This document shows positions 1 to 9,581 of a stretch of 64,000 nt of DNA, piece after piece. The first letter of the stretch is position 1. Each line of letters starts with the position of its first letter. A model generated the notes under the pieces. It was not told the DNA's origin. It did no database searches and saw nothing but the letters and a program-made list of their open reading frames with translations. This DNA is from Pararhizobium capsulatum DSM 1112 (GTDB lineage: Bacteria; Pseudomonadota; Alphaproteobacteria; Rhizobiales; Rhizobiaceae). Location of the stretch: positions 1,447,001 to 1,511,000 of the forward strand of contig NZ_JAUSVF010000001.1 in NCBI RefSeq assembly GCF_030814475.1, read 5' to 3'. The translations under genes and the position numbers were made by a program.

Positions 1-1490
1 CCAAGCAGCATGGAGATGCCGAGCGTCGTGTTGTACCAGACGGTATTGCCGGCGAGGCCGCCGAAGGCCGAACCGTTGTTGCCCGCAGCCGACGTATAGG
101 CATAGAGGATTTCGGAGAAGCCATGCGGGCCTGCCGTGCCGACACTTGCAAACGCGAAAGGAAGCATGGCCGAGACGGCGGTGAAACCGAGGATCACGAG
201 TGGCAGGATCAGAACCGCGAGCATGGCGTATTTCATCTCGCGGCCCTCGATCTTCTTGCCGAGGAATTCCGGGGTGCGGCCGACCATCAGGCCCGCCACG
301 AATACGGAGAGCAGCGCAAAGACCAGCATGCCGTAGAGCCCGGAACCGACGCCGCCCGGCAGAACCTCGCCAAGCTGTATCAGGAACATCGGCACGAGGC
401 CGCCCAGTCCCGTAAAGGACCCGTGCATGCCGTTGACGCCGCCATCGGAAAGCCCGGTGGTCACGGCAGCATAAAGCGCCGTCATCGCCTGGCCAAAGCG
501 AACGTCCTTGCCTTCCATGTTGCCGAGCGCCGGATCGACACCGATTGCGGTCAGGATCGGGTTGCCCTGGGCTTCCGCCCAGTAGGTGACGCCGACGCCT
601 GCAACGAGCAGGACGGTCATCGCAGCAAGCAAAGCCCAGCCCTGGCGACGGCTGCCGACCATCTGGCCGAAGGCGTAGATCATGGCCGCCGAAATCGACA
701 GCATGGCGAAGATGTTGAGATAATTCGAGAAAGCGGTCGGGTTTTCGAAGGGATGGGCCGCGTTGACGTTGAAGAAGCCGCCGCCATTGGTGCCGAGCTG
801 CTTGATGGCTTCCTGACTTGCGACCGGCCCGAGCGAGATCACCTGCTGTGTTCCTTCAAGCGTGGTCGCCGTGACCGATGGAGACAATGTCTGGGGCAGG
901 CCCGTGGCGACGAAGGCAAGCGCCACGACCAGCGAGAGCGGAAGCAGGATGAAGAGTGTCGAGCGGGTCATGTCGACCCAGAAGTTGCCGAGCGTGGAAA
1001 CCTTCGAACGGGCAAGCCCGCGGGTAAAGGCCGCCGCCAGCGCCATGCCGGTCGCCGCAGAGAGGAAATTCTGCACGGTCAGCCCTGCCATCTGGCTGAA
1101 ATGGCTCATCGTCATCTCACCGGCATAGTTCTGCCAGTTGGTATTGGTGACGAAGGAGACGGCCGTATTGAAGGCGAGATCCGAAGGCACGCCGGCAAAG
1201 CCTTGCGGGTTCAACGGCAGGAATGCCTGCAACCGCAGGATCGCAAAGAGCAAGACAAAGCCTACGAGCGAGAAGGCCAGCATGGCGATCGTATAGCCCA
1301 GCCAACCCTGTTCCTTGTTCGGGTCGATGCCTGAGGCACGGTAAAAGCCGTGCTCGATCGGGCCGAGAACGGCGGAAAGAAATGTGCGCTCGCCGGAAAA
1401 GACCTTGGCCATGAAGAGGCCGAGAGGTTTGACACCGACAAGCACGGCGAGAAAGAGGAGGCTGATCTGCAGCCATCCGATAATGGTCAT
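1..1490 (-). CDS. kdpA: Potassium-transporting ATPase subunit A (partial, C-terminus off the left edge)
   Basis: KdpA is the K+-translocating membrane subunit of the high-affinity Kdp P-type ATPase. About 496 residues are present; family members are about 560, so the last 60-70 lie outside the window. All four selectivity-filter loops are visible: TNTNWQ (residues 115-120), [18 protein letters not shown] and [10 protein letters not shown], separated by long hydrophobic stretches. The start is the ATG at 1488-1490, 18 bp after the kdpF stop with GGAG in the gap, giving MTIIGWLQ. kdpB, kdpC and probably kdpDE should follow beyond position 1. Certain by sequence. Confidence 0.96.
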   Translation of the reverse strand, partial: MTIIGWLQISLLFLAVLVGVKPLGLFMAKVFSGERTFLSAVLGPIEHGFYRASGIDPNKEQGWLGYTIAMLAFSLVGFVLLFAILRLQAFLPLNPQGFAGVPSDLAFNTAVSFVTNTNWQNYAGEMTMSHFSQMAGLTVQNFLSAATGMALAAAFTRGLARSKVSTLGNFWVDMTRSTLFILLPLSLVVALAFVATGLPQTLSPSVTATTLEGTQQVISLGPVASQEAIKQLGTNGGGFFNVNAAHPFENPTAFSNYLNIFAMLSISAAMIYAFGQMVGSRRQGWALLAAMTVLLVAGVGVTYWAEAQGNPILTAIGVDPALGNMEGKDVRFGQAMTALYAAVTTGLSDGGVNGMHGSFTGLGGLVPMFLIQLGEVLPGGVGSGLYGMLVFALLSVFVAGLMVGRTPEFLGKKIEGREMKYAMLAVLILPLVILGFTAVSAMLPFAFASVGTAGPHGFSEILYAYTSAAGNNGSAFGGLAGNTVWYNTTLGISMLL

Positions 1491-1508
1491 CGATGGTACT
1501 CCGATCGA

Positions 1509-1595
1509 TCAGAAACGTTCGGGCCGCAGCAGCGTGACCACGAGATAGACGCCGAGGCTGACGGCTACGGCAAGGCCGAGGAGGGGTTCAAGCAT
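1509..1595 (-). CDS. kdpF: Kdp potassium-pump small subunit KdpF
   Basis: This is a 28-residue single-membrane-span peptide starting MLEPLLGLAVAV and ending LLRPERF, too short for ordinary gene calling. KdpF is known as a small stabilising subunit of the KdpFABC complex, and its place directly ahead of kdpA (18 bp gap) fits. The ATG at 1593-1595 follows a GAGGAGGC stretch that overlaps the end of the preceding micro-ORF, which suggests translational coupling. Confidence 0.85.
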   Translation of the reverse strand: MLEPLLGLAVAVSLGVYLVVTLLRPERF

Positions 1596-1607
1596 GATGC
1601 TGCCTCC

Positions 1608-1691
1608 TCAGAGCCGGTCGAGGGCGCGGGCATAGAAGGCGAGCACGATCAACGTGCCGCTGCCGAGCGCCAGAAAGATGAAATCAGACAT
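1608..1691 (-). CDS. Micro-protein with one membrane span ahead of kdpF
   Basis: A 27-residue ORF (MSDFIFLALGSG...YARALDRL) precedes kdpF by 12 bp. It has a good ribosome-binding site (AGGAG, 8 nt before the ATG), a hydrophobic core of about 17 residues and a charged C-terminal tail. It reads like a second Kdp-associated membrane micropeptide, and I recall similar short ORFs ahead of kdpF in other alphaproteobacteria, but I cannot check that here. The function is unknown; an accessory or leader role in the Kdp operon is inference from position only. Confidence 0.6.
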   Translation of the reverse strand: MSDFIFLALGSGTLIVLAFYARALDRL

Positions 1692-1939
1692 ATCCGTGTC
1701 TCCTGTTGTGCAGGAGGCTAATTAGGGGCGGATAAGGTCAGGTTTCGATTGGGAAGGTGTTCGATCGATGTAAGGAAAGTATAAGGACCGTTGGCCAACA
1801 GCACCGATCGCGGTAACGCGCAGGCCAGACCCAGGATATTCGACGACGTCAACGGCTCGTTTCAGTTGCGCGCGGTACCCAAAAACATACGCGGGCCCAC
1901 CGCGTTGAAGCAGCAGGCCCGCTCGTCGATGCGTCTGGA

Positions 1940-2644
1940 TCAGACCGAACGCGTCAAACCGCCATCAACCTTGAGGTTCTGTCCGGTGATGTAGCCGGCG
2001 CCCTCGGAAGCAAGAAACGCCACCGTTGCCGCGATCTCGGCGCTCGTGCCGTAACGCTTCATGGGCACGCTGTCGCGACGCTCGTCGGTGGAGGGAAGGC
2101 TGTCGATCCAGCCCGGAAGCACGTTGTTCATGCGCACATTGTCGGCGGCATAGGTGTCGGCGAAAATTTTGGTGTAGGAGGCAAGGCCTGCCCGGAAAAC
2201 GGCTGAGGTCGGGAACATCGCCGCGGGCTCGAAGGCCCAGGCCGTGGAAATATTGACGATTGCGCCGGATTTCTGCGCCTGCATGATGGGAGCCACCAGG
2301 CGAACAGGGCGAATGACATTCATCAGGTAAACGTCGAGGCCGGTGTGCCATTGCTCGTCGGTGATCTCGATGATCTGGGCGCGTGGACCGTGGCCGGCGC
2401 TGTTGACCAGCACATCGATCCGGCCCCACTTTTCCATCGTTGCTGCGACAAGGCGCTTCAGGTCATCGTTCGACTGGTTGGAGCCTGTGACGCCAATGCC
2501 GCCAAGCTCGGCGGCAAGCGCCTCACCCTTGCCGGAGGATGAGAGGATCGCGACCTTGTAGCCGTCCGCAGCAAGACGCTTGGCCGTCTCCGCGCCCATT
2601 CCGCTGCCGCCTGCCGTTATGATAGCCACTTTTTCTACTGACAT
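1940..2644 (-). CDS. SDR-family protein with altered catalytic residues
   Basis: This 234-residue protein has a classical short-chain dehydrogenase fold: a cofactor loop TAGGSGMG (residues 10-17), NSAG (81-84) and the Ser of NIST (133). Where the catalytic YxxxK should be, the sequence reads SAVFR (147-151), so Ser and Arg stand in place of Tyr and Lys. Cofactor binding looks preserved, but normal SDR oxidoreductase chemistry may not be. The C-terminal GYITGQNLKVDGG segment is standard. It is transcribed divergently from a LysR gene 126 bp away, the usual arrangement of a regulator and its target. The substrate is unknown. Confidence 0.85.
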   Translation of the reverse strand: MSVEKVAIITAGGSGMGAETAKRLAADGYKVAILSSSGKGEALAAELGGIGVTGSNQSNDDLKRLVAATMEKWGRIDVLVNSAGHGPRAQIIEITDEQWHTGLDVYLMNVIRPVRLVAPIMQAQKSGAIVNISTAWAFEPAAMFPTSAVFRAGLASYTKIFADTYAADNVRMNNVLPGWIDSLPSTDERRDSVPMKRYGTSAEIAATVAFLASEGAGYITGQNLKVDGGLTRSV

Positions 2645-2770
2645 CTTGAAAGCCTTTCGTCATAGCTCGGACCCGTGCACCATTGAGGGCGCGATGCAGG
2701 CTGACATAGCACTGCGCTCGCGCAGGTGCGAGCCAGTTGCTTTTTCATCTGAATGTAGAAAAACTATCGC

Positions 2771-3664
2771 ATGAACGATTTCTCCCCTGCAAAATTTCCT
2801 CCCCTCAATGGCCTGCGCGTCTTCGAAGTTGCCGCACGTCACCTCAACTTCCGTCTTGCTGCTGAAGAGCTGGGGGTTACCCAGGGCGCCGTCGCGCAGC
2901 AGATCCGGGGTCTCGAAGCTGCCCTGGGCGTGAAGCTTTTTGATCGCCTGCCGCGCACGCTGGCCCTGACCGGCGAGGGGCGGGTGTATATAGCCGATAT
3001 CAGCCGCGCCCTGGAAATCATCGCGCTGGCAACTGAAAAGCTGCGGCCGCAGCCGATCCGGCTGACGATCAGCGTCACCCCGACATTCGCCTCGAAGTGG
3101 TTGATTCCGAGATTGCCGGACTTTACCGGCCGCTACCCCAATCTCGACATCCACATTCAGGCGACGGATCGCATCTCCAGTTTCCAGGCGGACGGGATCG
3201 ATCTGGCTGTCCGCTATGGCCAGCCGCCCTTCGGCGCCGGCCTGTCCGTCGATCTTCTCTTCGAGCAGGAGATCATCGCCGTGTGCAGCCCCAGGCTGGT
3301 GCAGGGTCGAAAGGCGCCGGAGACGGCGGGAGAACTGGCAAAGTTTCGGCTGCTTCATGACGCCCACAATTTCTGGCCAGAGTTCATCGAGACATATCTG
3401 GGCGGAAGCCCGGATGCTTCGTTCAAGGGTGTCAGCTTCAATCAGACGGCCCACGCGATAGAAGCCGCCATCGCGGGGCAGGGCATCGTCCTCGCCAACC
3501 GACGTTTTGTCGCAGCGGATATCAAGGAAGGACGCCTGGACAGGCTCTATGACAGATCGCTCCGCGGACGAGCTGATTTCTTCCTCATCCGGCCACGCTA
3601 CAGAAAGTCGGAAGCGGTGGAGACCGTGATCGCCTGGATGCTGCAGGAGGCATCAGGGGACTGA
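2771..3664 (+). CDS. LysR-family transcriptional regulator (GcvA-like)
   Basis: This 297-residue protein has an N-terminal winged helix-turn-helix (about residues 10-69, with FRLAAEELGVTQGAVAQQIR) and a LysR effector-binding domain from about residue 95. The opening PPLNGLRVFEVAARHLNF is typical of the GcvA branch. It is divergent from the SDR-like gene, so control of that gene is the simplest inference. No strong ribosome-binding site precedes the ATG. The effector is unknown. Confidence 0.9.
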   Translation: MNDFSPAKFPPLNGLRVFEVAARHLNFRLAAEELGVTQGAVAQQIRGLEAALGVKLFDRLPRTLALTGEGRVYIADISRALEIIALATEKLRPQPIRLTISVTPTFASKWLIPRLPDFTGRYPNLDIHIQATDRISSFQADGIDLAVRYGQPPFGAGLSVDLLFEQEIIAVCSPRLVQGRKAPETAGELAKFRLLHDAHNFWPEFIETYLGGSPDASFKGVSFNQTAHAIEAAIAGQGIVLANRRFVAADIKEGRLDRLYDRSLRGRADFFLIRPRYRKSEAVETVIAWMLQEASGD

Positions 3665-3748
3665 GATAAGTTACCCGGTTCCCGACGGACAGAATTCTAC
3701 GCCATCGATGCGCCCAAAAATCTGCTAGATCAGGAAAGATCAAATGTT

Positions 3749-3822
3749 TGGCTGGGGAACCTGGATTCGAACCAGGACTAACGGAGTCAGAGTCCGTGGG
3801 TCTACCGTTAACCTATTCCCCA
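3749..3822 (-). tRNA. tRNA-Gln (anticodon CTG)
   Basis: Read on the minus strand, the acceptor stem is TGGGGAA paired with TTCCCCA. The anticodon stem-loop is ACGGA-CTCTGAC-TCCGT with anticodon CTG, the T-loop is GGTTCGAATCC, and the 3' end is GCCA with CCA encoded. It should read the glutamine codon CAG. The 74 nt length is normal. It stands alone, between LysR and a low-GC intergenic stretch. Confidence 0.95.
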
Positions 3823-4453
3823 AAAGGGCCATGCAAACAGCTTGAGTTTGCAATCAACGAATCTGCAGGCATTTGCCGCCTTGTCTCGGTTAGACAAGCT
3901 TGGTCTCGTTTCGTGGCGCCTTCTAACATATTCGCGCGGTCAGGCAAGAGGCTTTTTCGTGCAATGTTGAAAATCGACATTCGTGCAATGGTGTGAATGG
4001 CAAAGGCAGTTCTGCATACGAAAAAGATAATGCGGCATTTTCCCCCGTGGGACGCCGGTTGTTTCGTAGCGGCACAAATCCCCTGAAAAAGTATTGCATC
4101 TTCCGCTGACAAGGCGATCCGTCTATTGCGGATGCAAAAACGCCCAAAAATGAACCAGTTCTCGGTCTTGCGAATTAACCAATTCCCGCAAGATGGGTGT
4201 TGCGCAATCTTGTCAAAGACGCTTATATTTAATAAGTAGTTAAAAAAGCGCAAAAGGCCACAAGGCCAGCGTATTCCAGGGCAGTGGAGCACTTCGATTA
4301 GGGAAACTGGCCGTGGCGGTTTGTGTATTCATCCGCAAATCGAGAGAGTTTTTTTGAATTAAGATTTTTTGGGGTCGGGCGATCGAACTTTCCGCTTCTT
4401 GGAAGAGGTAAGCACCGGTCTGATAGTCAAAAATTCCAGAGGTATTGGAAGCT
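3823..4453. other. Long AT-richer intergenic region upstream of the sugar transferase
   Basis: There are about 630 bp with no convincing gene and lower GC than the surroundings. A 9 bp direct repeat CGTGCAATG occurs twice (about 3957-3995). Near 4202-4231 a TTGCGC box and a TATATT box are 18 bp apart, a weak promoter-like pair about 220 bp ahead of the sugar transferase. Polysaccharide genes often have long regulated leaders, but no known operator is recognised. Confidence 0.4.
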
Positions 4454-5221
4454 ATGACGGAAAATATTGTATTGCATCATTCGTCTGCCATGGCGCTAGA
4501 TGGTTCTGTTCTTGCGCCGACGTCATCAGGACGTGGAGAGGTTTCGGTTTTGCGTAAAATGCGCGGTGCCGAGGAAAGTAATTTCTACATAAACCCGGCA
4601 GACGCGCCGACCAAGGCTGGTCAGCTTGCCGTGAAGCGCATGATGGATATTGTCGGTTCGTTTGCAGGGATCGTTCTGCTTGCGCCGCTTCTTCTCCTGG
4701 TCGCAGCGCTGATCAAGCTTGAAAGTCGCGGTCCGGTCTTCTTCCGTCAGATTCGCACGGGATTGAACGACGTTCCGTTCGAAATTCTAAAGTTCCGCTC
4801 CATGTATACCGAGCAGTGCGACCATTCCGGCGTTGCACAGACGACGGACAACGATCCACGCATCACCCGGCTCGGCAAGATCCTTCGCAAGACCAATCTC
4901 GATGAAATTCCCCAGCTCTGGAACGTCCTGATCGGCGATATGTCGCTGGTTGGTCCGCGCCCGCATGTTCCCGACATGCTGGCAGCCGGTCGGAACTACT
5001 CCGATCTGGTGCAGGGTTATGAGTACCGTCACCTGATGCGGCCGGGTCTCACCGGCCTTGCTCAGGCCCGTGGCCTGCGGGGGCCGACGACGCATCGTTG
5101 GCTCGCGATCCGCCGGATCGTTTGCGATGTCGAATACATCCGCAATTTCTCGCTGATACTCGATATCAAGATCGTTATCCGCACCATTATTAGCGAACTG
5201 CGAGGCGGCACGGGCTTCTAA
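4454..5221 (+). CDS. Sugar transferase initiating exopolysaccharide synthesis (bacterial sugar transferase family)
   Basis: This 255-residue protein is of the polyprenyl-phosphate hexose-1-phosphate transferase type (ExoY/PssA-like), which loads the first sugar phosphate onto the lipid carrier at the inner membrane. Visible features are one strong hydrophobic segment (IVLLAPLLLLVAALIKLE), FFRQIRTG, FEILKFRSM, the LRKTNLDEIPQLWNVL block, MSLVGPRPH and RPGLTGLAQ. The ATG at 4454 has GGAAG just upstream; an in-frame TTG at 4445 is an alternative start. A rho-independent terminator follows. The sugar is not predictable from sequence alone. Confidence 0.9.
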   Translation: MTENIVLHHSSAMALDGSVLAPTSSGRGEVSVLRKMRGAEESNFYINPADAPTKAGQLAVKRMMDIVGSFAGIVLLAPLLLLVAALIKLESRGPVFFRQIRTGLNDVPFEILKFRSMYTEQCDHSGVAQTTDNDPRITRLGKILRKTNLDEIPQLWNVLIGDMSLVGPRPHVPDMLAAGRNYSDLVQGYEYRHLMRPGLTGLAQARGLRGPTTHRWLAIRRIVCDVEYIRNFSLILDIKIVIRTIISELRGGTGF

Positions 5222-5325
5222 AGCATGTCGCGCAAAAGTGCGCAGCAGTTTTGCGATAACGATATGCGCAAACAGAAAGAGCTGAAGCGTGGGAAGCGAA
5301 TCTGAAGGATCGTGACACGCTTTAA
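5220..5325. repeat. Palindromic intergenic repeat of rhizobial type
   Basis: The segment begins AAAGCATGTCGCGCAAAA directly at the stop of the sugar transferase and ends GACACGCTTTAA. It contains two hairpin-capable pairs: CGCAAAA with TTTTGCG, and AAGCGTG with CACGCTT. I recall closely similar sequences scattered between genes in Rhizobium, Agrobacterium and Mesorhizobium genomes; the family name was not checked. Confidence 0.6.
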
Positions 5326-5349
5326 GCAGCGTATATTGGGCGAAATTTG

Positions 5350-5384
5350 AAAAGCCGCGTGTCAGAAGTGACATGCGGCTTTTC
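5350..5384 (+). terminator. Rho-independent terminator after the sugar transferase
   Basis: The hairpin AAAAGCCGCGTGTCA / TGACATGCGGCTTTT has arms of 15 nt with one mismatch, a GAAG loop and a T-rich 3' side. It lies 128 bp past the sugar-transferase stop. As the A-rich 5' arm shows, it could also act for the converging epimerase gene. Confidence 0.8.
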
Positions 5385-5419
5385 TTTGTGGAGAAGTCTT
5401 AAATATCCAGATCGGCAGG

Positions 5420-6427
5420 TCAGCTCTTGTACGTCATGTACCACTCCACAAACCTGCGCACGCCGTTCTCGACGGTGATGGCGGGCGTGAAGCTGGTGAG
5501 TGCTTTGAGCAGGTCCGGGGAGGCAAAGGTGCGGGGAACGTCCCCCTGCTGCATCGGCAACATGTTGCGTATAGCAGACTTTCCAACGGCCTGCTCGACG
5601 ATCTCGACGAAGGTCATCAGCTCGACCGGTTCGCCGCCGCCGATATTGACCACCCGGAATGGCGCGTGTTTCGACAGCGTGTCTGTGACGCCTGGCGCGG
5701 TCACGCGATTTGCCTCGGCCGGCGCATTTGCCGAGAGCCTGATGATCCCCTCGACAATGTCGTCGATATAGGTGAAATCGCGGCTCATCTTGCCTTCGCC
5801 ATAGATGTCGATCGGCTGGTCCTTGAGGATCGCATCGACGAACTTGAACAATGCCATGTCAGGCCGGCCCCAGGGGCCGTAGACGGTAAAGAAGCGAAAG
5901 GCCGTCGTCGGCACCTTGTAGAGATGCGCGTAGGAATGCGCCATCAGCTCGCTGGATTTCTTGGTCGCCGCGTAGAGCGTCATCGGCTCGTCGGCCCGGT
6001 CGCTTTCGCTGAAGGGTATTTTTTCGTTGGCGCCATAGACGGAGGATGTCGAGGCAAGCAGCAGGTGCCGCGGCGCGACCTGCTTGGCGAGCTCCAGCAT
6101 GTTCCAGGAGCCGACAAGGTTGGCATCGACATAGGCCTTGGGATTTTCCAGGCTGTAGCGCACGCCGGCCTGGGCAGCGAGATGAATGATGATCTCCGGC
6201 TCGGCGATCTCGGCGGCGCGCTTCAACGCGTCCGCATCTTCGAGCATGCCGATCACCGGCTTGAAGCCATTGGAACGCGCCAGAATGGCGTGGCGTTTTT
6301 CCTTCAGGCTGACATCATAATATGGCGTCATGCCATCGAAGCCGACGACAAAGTGACCTTCGTCCAGAAGTCGCTTGGCAAGATGAAAGCCGATGAAGCC
6401 GGCGGTGCCGGTGATCAGGTAACGCAA
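5420..6427 (-). CDS. lpsL: UDP-glucuronate 4-epimerase-like NAD-dependent epimerase
   Basis: This 335-residue extended SDR has the NAD-binding GTAGFIG (residues 7-13), the catalytic YxxxK (Y152, K156), a Ser-rich STSSVYG loop before it, and [14 protein letters not shown], typical of the UDP-glucuronate/UDP-galacturonate epimerase (LpsL/LspL) branch. It would supply UDP-galacturonate for lipopolysaccharide or exopolysaccharide. The start is a TTG at 6425-6427 with GGAGA about 6 nt upstream; no better ATG exists. It converges on the sugar transferase, which fits a polysaccharide locus. The exact sugar is inferred from family resemblance. Confidence 0.85.
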   Translation of the reverse strand: MRYLITGTAGFIGFHLAKRLLDEGHFVVGFDGMTPYYDVSLKEKRHAILARSNGFKPVIGMLEDADALKRAAEIAEPEIIIHLAAQAGVRYSLENPKAYVDANLVGSWNMLELAKQVAPRHLLLASTSSVYGANEKIPFSESDRADEPMTLYAATKKSSELMAHSYAHLYKVPTTAFRFFTVYGPWGRPDMALFKFVDAILKDQPIDIYGEGKMSRDFTYIDDIVEGIIRLSANAPAEANRVTAPGVTDTLSKHAPFRVVNIGGGEPVELMTFVEIVEQAVGKSAIRNMLPMQQGDVPRTFASPDLLKALTSFTPAITVENGVRRFVEWYMTYKS

Positions 6428-6735
6428 GAAAATCTCCGAACGCGAAATTCAAGGCCTCAGAAGCGGATCATCGGATCAGACTAATTGTAGCGTTTGGAAT
6501 GATCCTCAGGTGCCGCGGGGCGACGCTTCCGATATTCCTCTTGCCGGAAAAATCATTCCATATCAACCGAACTCTAGGGGGGTATTCAACCGTCTTAGTG
6601 GTCGCGGCCTCTCTCGTGACGCTTTGAAATAAAAAGAATTTGGCGAAAGCGGCATGCGCTGGTAAAGTCTGCCTAACGAAGATCAAGAGAGCACCTTGAG
6701 CGGCATCAGTTCCGCGCGGTGCGATGGACAGTTAA

Positions 6736-8334
6736 GTGAGAGACCCCGACAACGGCGAAAAGCCGTCAGTTTCCGGGGCGTCGGCAGCAGGACGGACCGA
6801 GGGGCAAAATGTGCCCCGTTCCGGCAAGGGCAAGCGTAGGCGCGGAAAACCGTCACGTGGGCCTTCTGCGAATGTCAGCCTTTCCGGTACTTCCGGCGAG
6901 GCAGGGCGTCCCGAATTGAAAGATGCGATCGGCGACGAGCCGGTTCGCAAGCGCAAGCGCAGGCGCCGTTCCAAATCCGCCACAGCTGCGAATGCAGGTG
7001 CGATCGGAAGGGATGTTGCGGAAAATGCGCAGCAGCCTCAGGGTGGCCAGAAGAATCCTTCCCCGAAGGATCATCAAGGGCGAAAGAATCGCAACCGGCG
7101 CGGTCTGCAGGGACGTCCTCTGGCCACGGCCGAGAAGCCGCGTGCTGCCGCGCAGGTGATGCGTGCCAATGCTTCGCCGGCGCCCGAGCCGCAGCGAGAA
7201 TGGTCAACTGAGCGCTCGGCGGGCTTCCCGCCCCATGACAGGCGGCTTCATCGCCAGCCGGAGAGCGGGGCGAGTGACCATGGCGCACCCCTCTATGCGG
7301 CGCTTGATCTCGGCACCAACAATTGCCGGCTGCTGATTGCCCAGCCGACCCGGCCCGGGCAGTTTCGCGTCGTCGATGCCTTCTCGAGAATCGTCCGGCT
7401 TGGCGAGGGGCTGGGTGCGTCCGGTCGCCTGTCACCAGAGGCGATGGATCGCTCGATCGAAGCCTTGAAGATTTGCGCCGCCAAGCTGAAAAGCCGCAAC
7501 ATTCGCCGTAGCCGGTTGATTGCAACCGAGGCGGCGCGGGCTGCAGAAAATGGCGAAAGCTTCCTTGAGCGCGTTCTGGAAGAGACTGGCCTCGAACTGG
7601 AGATCATCAATCGCGAAACGGAGGCCCGGCTTGCCGTTTCCGGTTGCTCGTCGCTGGTCGGCCGTGAGACTAAGTCCGTCGTTCTCTTTGACATCGGCGG
7701 AGGATCCTCGGAAATTGCGGTTATCCGCATCGGCGAGAACCGCTCCAGCCGCCTTGCCAATCACATCACCCATTGGACATCGCTGCCTGTTGGCGTCGTG
7801 ACGCTGTCGGAACGCCATGGTGGACAGGATGTGACGCCGGAAAACTTCGAGACGATGGTACGCGAAGTCGAAGGCATGCTGGCAAAGTTCGATTGCCCGG
7901 AAATTCACCTGCTCGATAATCCCGGTGATGAAAATGGATTTCATCTGATCGGCACCTCCGGCACGGTCACGACGCTGGCGGGTGTGCATCTCGATTTGCC
8001 GCGCTACGATCGCCGCAAGGTCGACGGTCTATGGCTTTCCGACAATGAGGTGTCGGCCATGCAGGCCAGGTTGTTGTCGTGGGATTTCACCGCTCGCGCG
8101 GCCAATCCCTGCATCGGGCCGGATCGCGCCGATCTCGTCCTGGCGGGCTGCGCCATTCTGGAAGCGATCCGTCGTCGCTGGCCGTCGGAACGCATGCGCG
8201 TTGCCGACAGGGGGCTGCGCGAAGGCCTGCTCACCGATATGATGGCCGATGACGGTATCTGGCGCCGTGGCCGTGGACGCCGTCATCCCCGCGGCGGCGC
8301 GCCGCTTGGTTCGCGCGAAGGAAACGCAACATGA
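6736..8334 (+). CDS. Ppx/GppA family exopolyphosphatase or pppGpp phosphatase
   Basis: This 532-residue protein has two parts. Residues 1-186 are low-complexity, very basic (runs such as [10 protein letters not shown]) and probably disordered. From residue 187 there is an actin/Hsp70-like ASKHA phosphatase domain with [29 protein letters not shown] and [15 protein letters not shown]. Such enzymes hydrolyse polyphosphate or pppGpp; which one cannot be told here. The only start in frame near the domain boundary upstream is the GTG at 6736. The last codons overlap rlmE (ATGA), so the two are translationally coupled. Confidence 0.92.
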   Translation: MRDPDNGEKPSVSGASAAGRTEGQNVPRSGKGKRRRGKPSRGPSANVSLSGTSGEAGRPELKDAIGDEPVRKRKRRRRSKSATAANAGAIGRDVAENAQQPQGGQKNPSPKDHQGRKNRNRRGLQGRPLATAEKPRAAAQVMRANASPAPEPQREWSTERSAGFPPHDRRLHRQPESGASDHGAPLYAALDLGTNNCRLLIAQPTRPGQFRVVDAFSRIVRLGEGLGASGRLSPEAMDRSIEALKICAAKLKSRNIRRSRLIATEAARAAENGESFLERVLEETGLELEIINRETEARLAVSGCSSLVGRETKSVVLFDIGGGSSEIAVIRIGENRSSRLANHITHWTSLPVGVVTLSERHGGQDVTPENFETMVREVEGMLAKFDCPEIHLLDNPGDENGFHLIGTSGTVTTLAGVHLDLPRYDRRKVDGLWLSDNEVSAMQARLLSWDFTARAANPCIGPDRADLVLAGCAILEAIRRRWPSERMRVADRGLREGLLTDMMADDGIWRRGRGRRHPRGGAPLGSREGNAT

Positions 8335-9119
8335 CAAAACCCCCGATCGGCGGAAACCGCACCGGGCGAAAACTCAGCCAGAAGGTCAAGAAGGGCAAGC
8401 TGAAGGCCTCTTCGCGTCGCTGGATCGAGCGTCATATCAATGATCCCTATGTGCAGCGTGCGCAGCTCGAGGGTTATCGCGCCCGTGCGGCCTTCAAGCT
8501 TCTGGAGATCGACGAGAAGCACAAGATTTTGTCGGGTGCCCGACGCGTCATAGACCTCGGTGCCGCCCCCGGCAGCTGGTCGCAGATCGCCGCCAATGTC
8601 ACGCGTTCCACGGACGCCGATCCGCAGGTCGTGGCGATCGATTTCCTCAAGATGGACCCGCTTCCGGGCGTGCATATCTTCCAGCTCGACTTCCTCGATC
8701 CGACCGCCCCCGACCAGTTGATGGAGGCGCTCGGCGGCGCGCCGGATCTCGTCTTGTCCGACATGGCCGCGCCCACGACGGGCCATCGCCAGACCGACCA
8801 TATCCGTACGATGCACCTCTGCGAGGTTGCCGCCCATTTTGCAATCGACGTTCTGGCCACCGGCGGCCATTTCCTCGCCAAGACCTTCCAGGGCGGAACG
8901 GAACGTGAGTTGCTGACGCTGCTCAAGCAGAATTTCAAGCAGGTCATCCATGTGAAGCCGGCATCGTCGCGGGCCGAATCGGTCGAGATGTTCCTGCTCG
9001 CCAAGGGCTTCAAAGGGCGATCTGGTGTTCAGAAGTCGGCGGAGGACGACGGACACGAAGATGACGCCGACGATTTCTACGCCGATCGGGATATTGCCGA
9101 CGACGTCGAAGCGAACTGA
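8331..9119 (+). CDS. rlmE: 23S rRNA (uridine-2552 2'-O)-methyltransferase
   Basis: RlmE (RrmJ/FtsJ) methylates U2552 in the ribosomal A loop late in 50S assembly. The 262-residue protein shows the SAM motif [15 protein letters not shown] and the catalytic K-D-K-E tetrad at K56, D144, K184 and about E216. The N-terminal 35 residues are basic and the C-terminal 30 acidic ([14 protein letters not shown]). It overlaps the upstream Ppx/GppA gene by 4 bp, a coupling common in rhizobia. Confidence 0.96.
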   Translation: MTKPPIGGNRTGRKLSQKVKKGKLKASSRRWIERHINDPYVQRAQLEGYRARAAFKLLEIDEKHKILSGARRVIDLGAAPGSWSQIAANVTRSTDADPQVVAIDFLKMDPLPGVHIFQLDFLDPTAPDQLMEALGGAPDLVLSDMAAPTTGHRQTDHIRTMHLCEVAAHFAIDVLATGGHFLAKTFQGGTERELLTLLKQNFKQVIHVKPASSRAESVEMFLLAKGFKGRSGVQKSAEDDGHEDDADDFYADRDIADDVEAN

Positions 9120-9123
9120 TACC

Positions 9124-9510
9124 GTGCTGCTCTATGTGACGATCGGTACCAATGATTTGCTGCGTGCCGGGCGCTTCTACGATGCTGCGCTTCGTCCACT
9201 CGGCTTTGAGCGGCGCAAAGAGGATGATGTGGAGATCGGGTATGCGATGCCGGGCGATAGCCGTTGTCGGCTTTGGATCGTAACACCCCATGACCGAAAG
9301 CTCGCCACGATTGGCAATGGCTCGATGGTCGCATTCGAGGCTGAAGCCCGGACCGCTGTCGACGAGTTCTATCGGGCCGCACTGGCGGCGGGCGGTACGG
9401 ATGAAGGTGAGCCGGGACTACGGCCCTTCCACGCGCATTTCTACGCTGCCTACGTCCGCGATCCTGACGGAAACAAGCTCTCGGCGGTTTGCGAGAGGCC
9501 GCAAGCATAA
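9124..9510 (+). CDS. VOC-family (glyoxalase/bleomycin-resistance fold) protein
   Basis: This 128-residue protein of the vicinal-oxygen-chelate fold has an N-terminal strand and loop (MLLYVTIGTNDLLRAGRFYD) and a C-terminal AAYVRDPDGNKLSAVCE. The GTG at 9124 lies 4 bp after the rlmE stop, so it is probably the third gene of the unit; a longer in-frame ORF overlaps rlmE and looks spurious. Such small VOC proteins are usually metal-dependent enzymes or binding proteins. The substrate is unknown. Confidence 0.85.
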   Translation: MLLYVTIGTNDLLRAGRFYDAALRPLGFERRKEDDVEIGYAMPGDSRCRLWIVTPHDRKLATIGNGSMVAFEAEARTAVDEFYRAALAAGGTDEGEPGLRPFHAHFYAAYVRDPDGNKLSAVCERPQA

Positions 9511-9581
9511 GCATGCGAGCCACAGACTTCGACTCGATCAGCCGATGAAACGGATTTCACCGGCTGGTGCCTTGGCCTCTG

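Noticed and set aside
123..1334. 403-codon plus-strand ORF over kdpA
   Set aside because: It is the antisense shadow of kdpA, has an implausible composition (Arg, His, Gln, Gly) and no family resemblance.
1791..1994. 67-codon plus-strand ORF between kdp and the SDR gene
   Set aside because: Overlaps the SDR 3' end and has no ribosome-binding site or family resemblance.
3749..5221. Genomic island at tRNA-Gln
   Set aside because: No integrase and no duplicated tRNA end; the genes beyond are ordinary polysaccharide genes.
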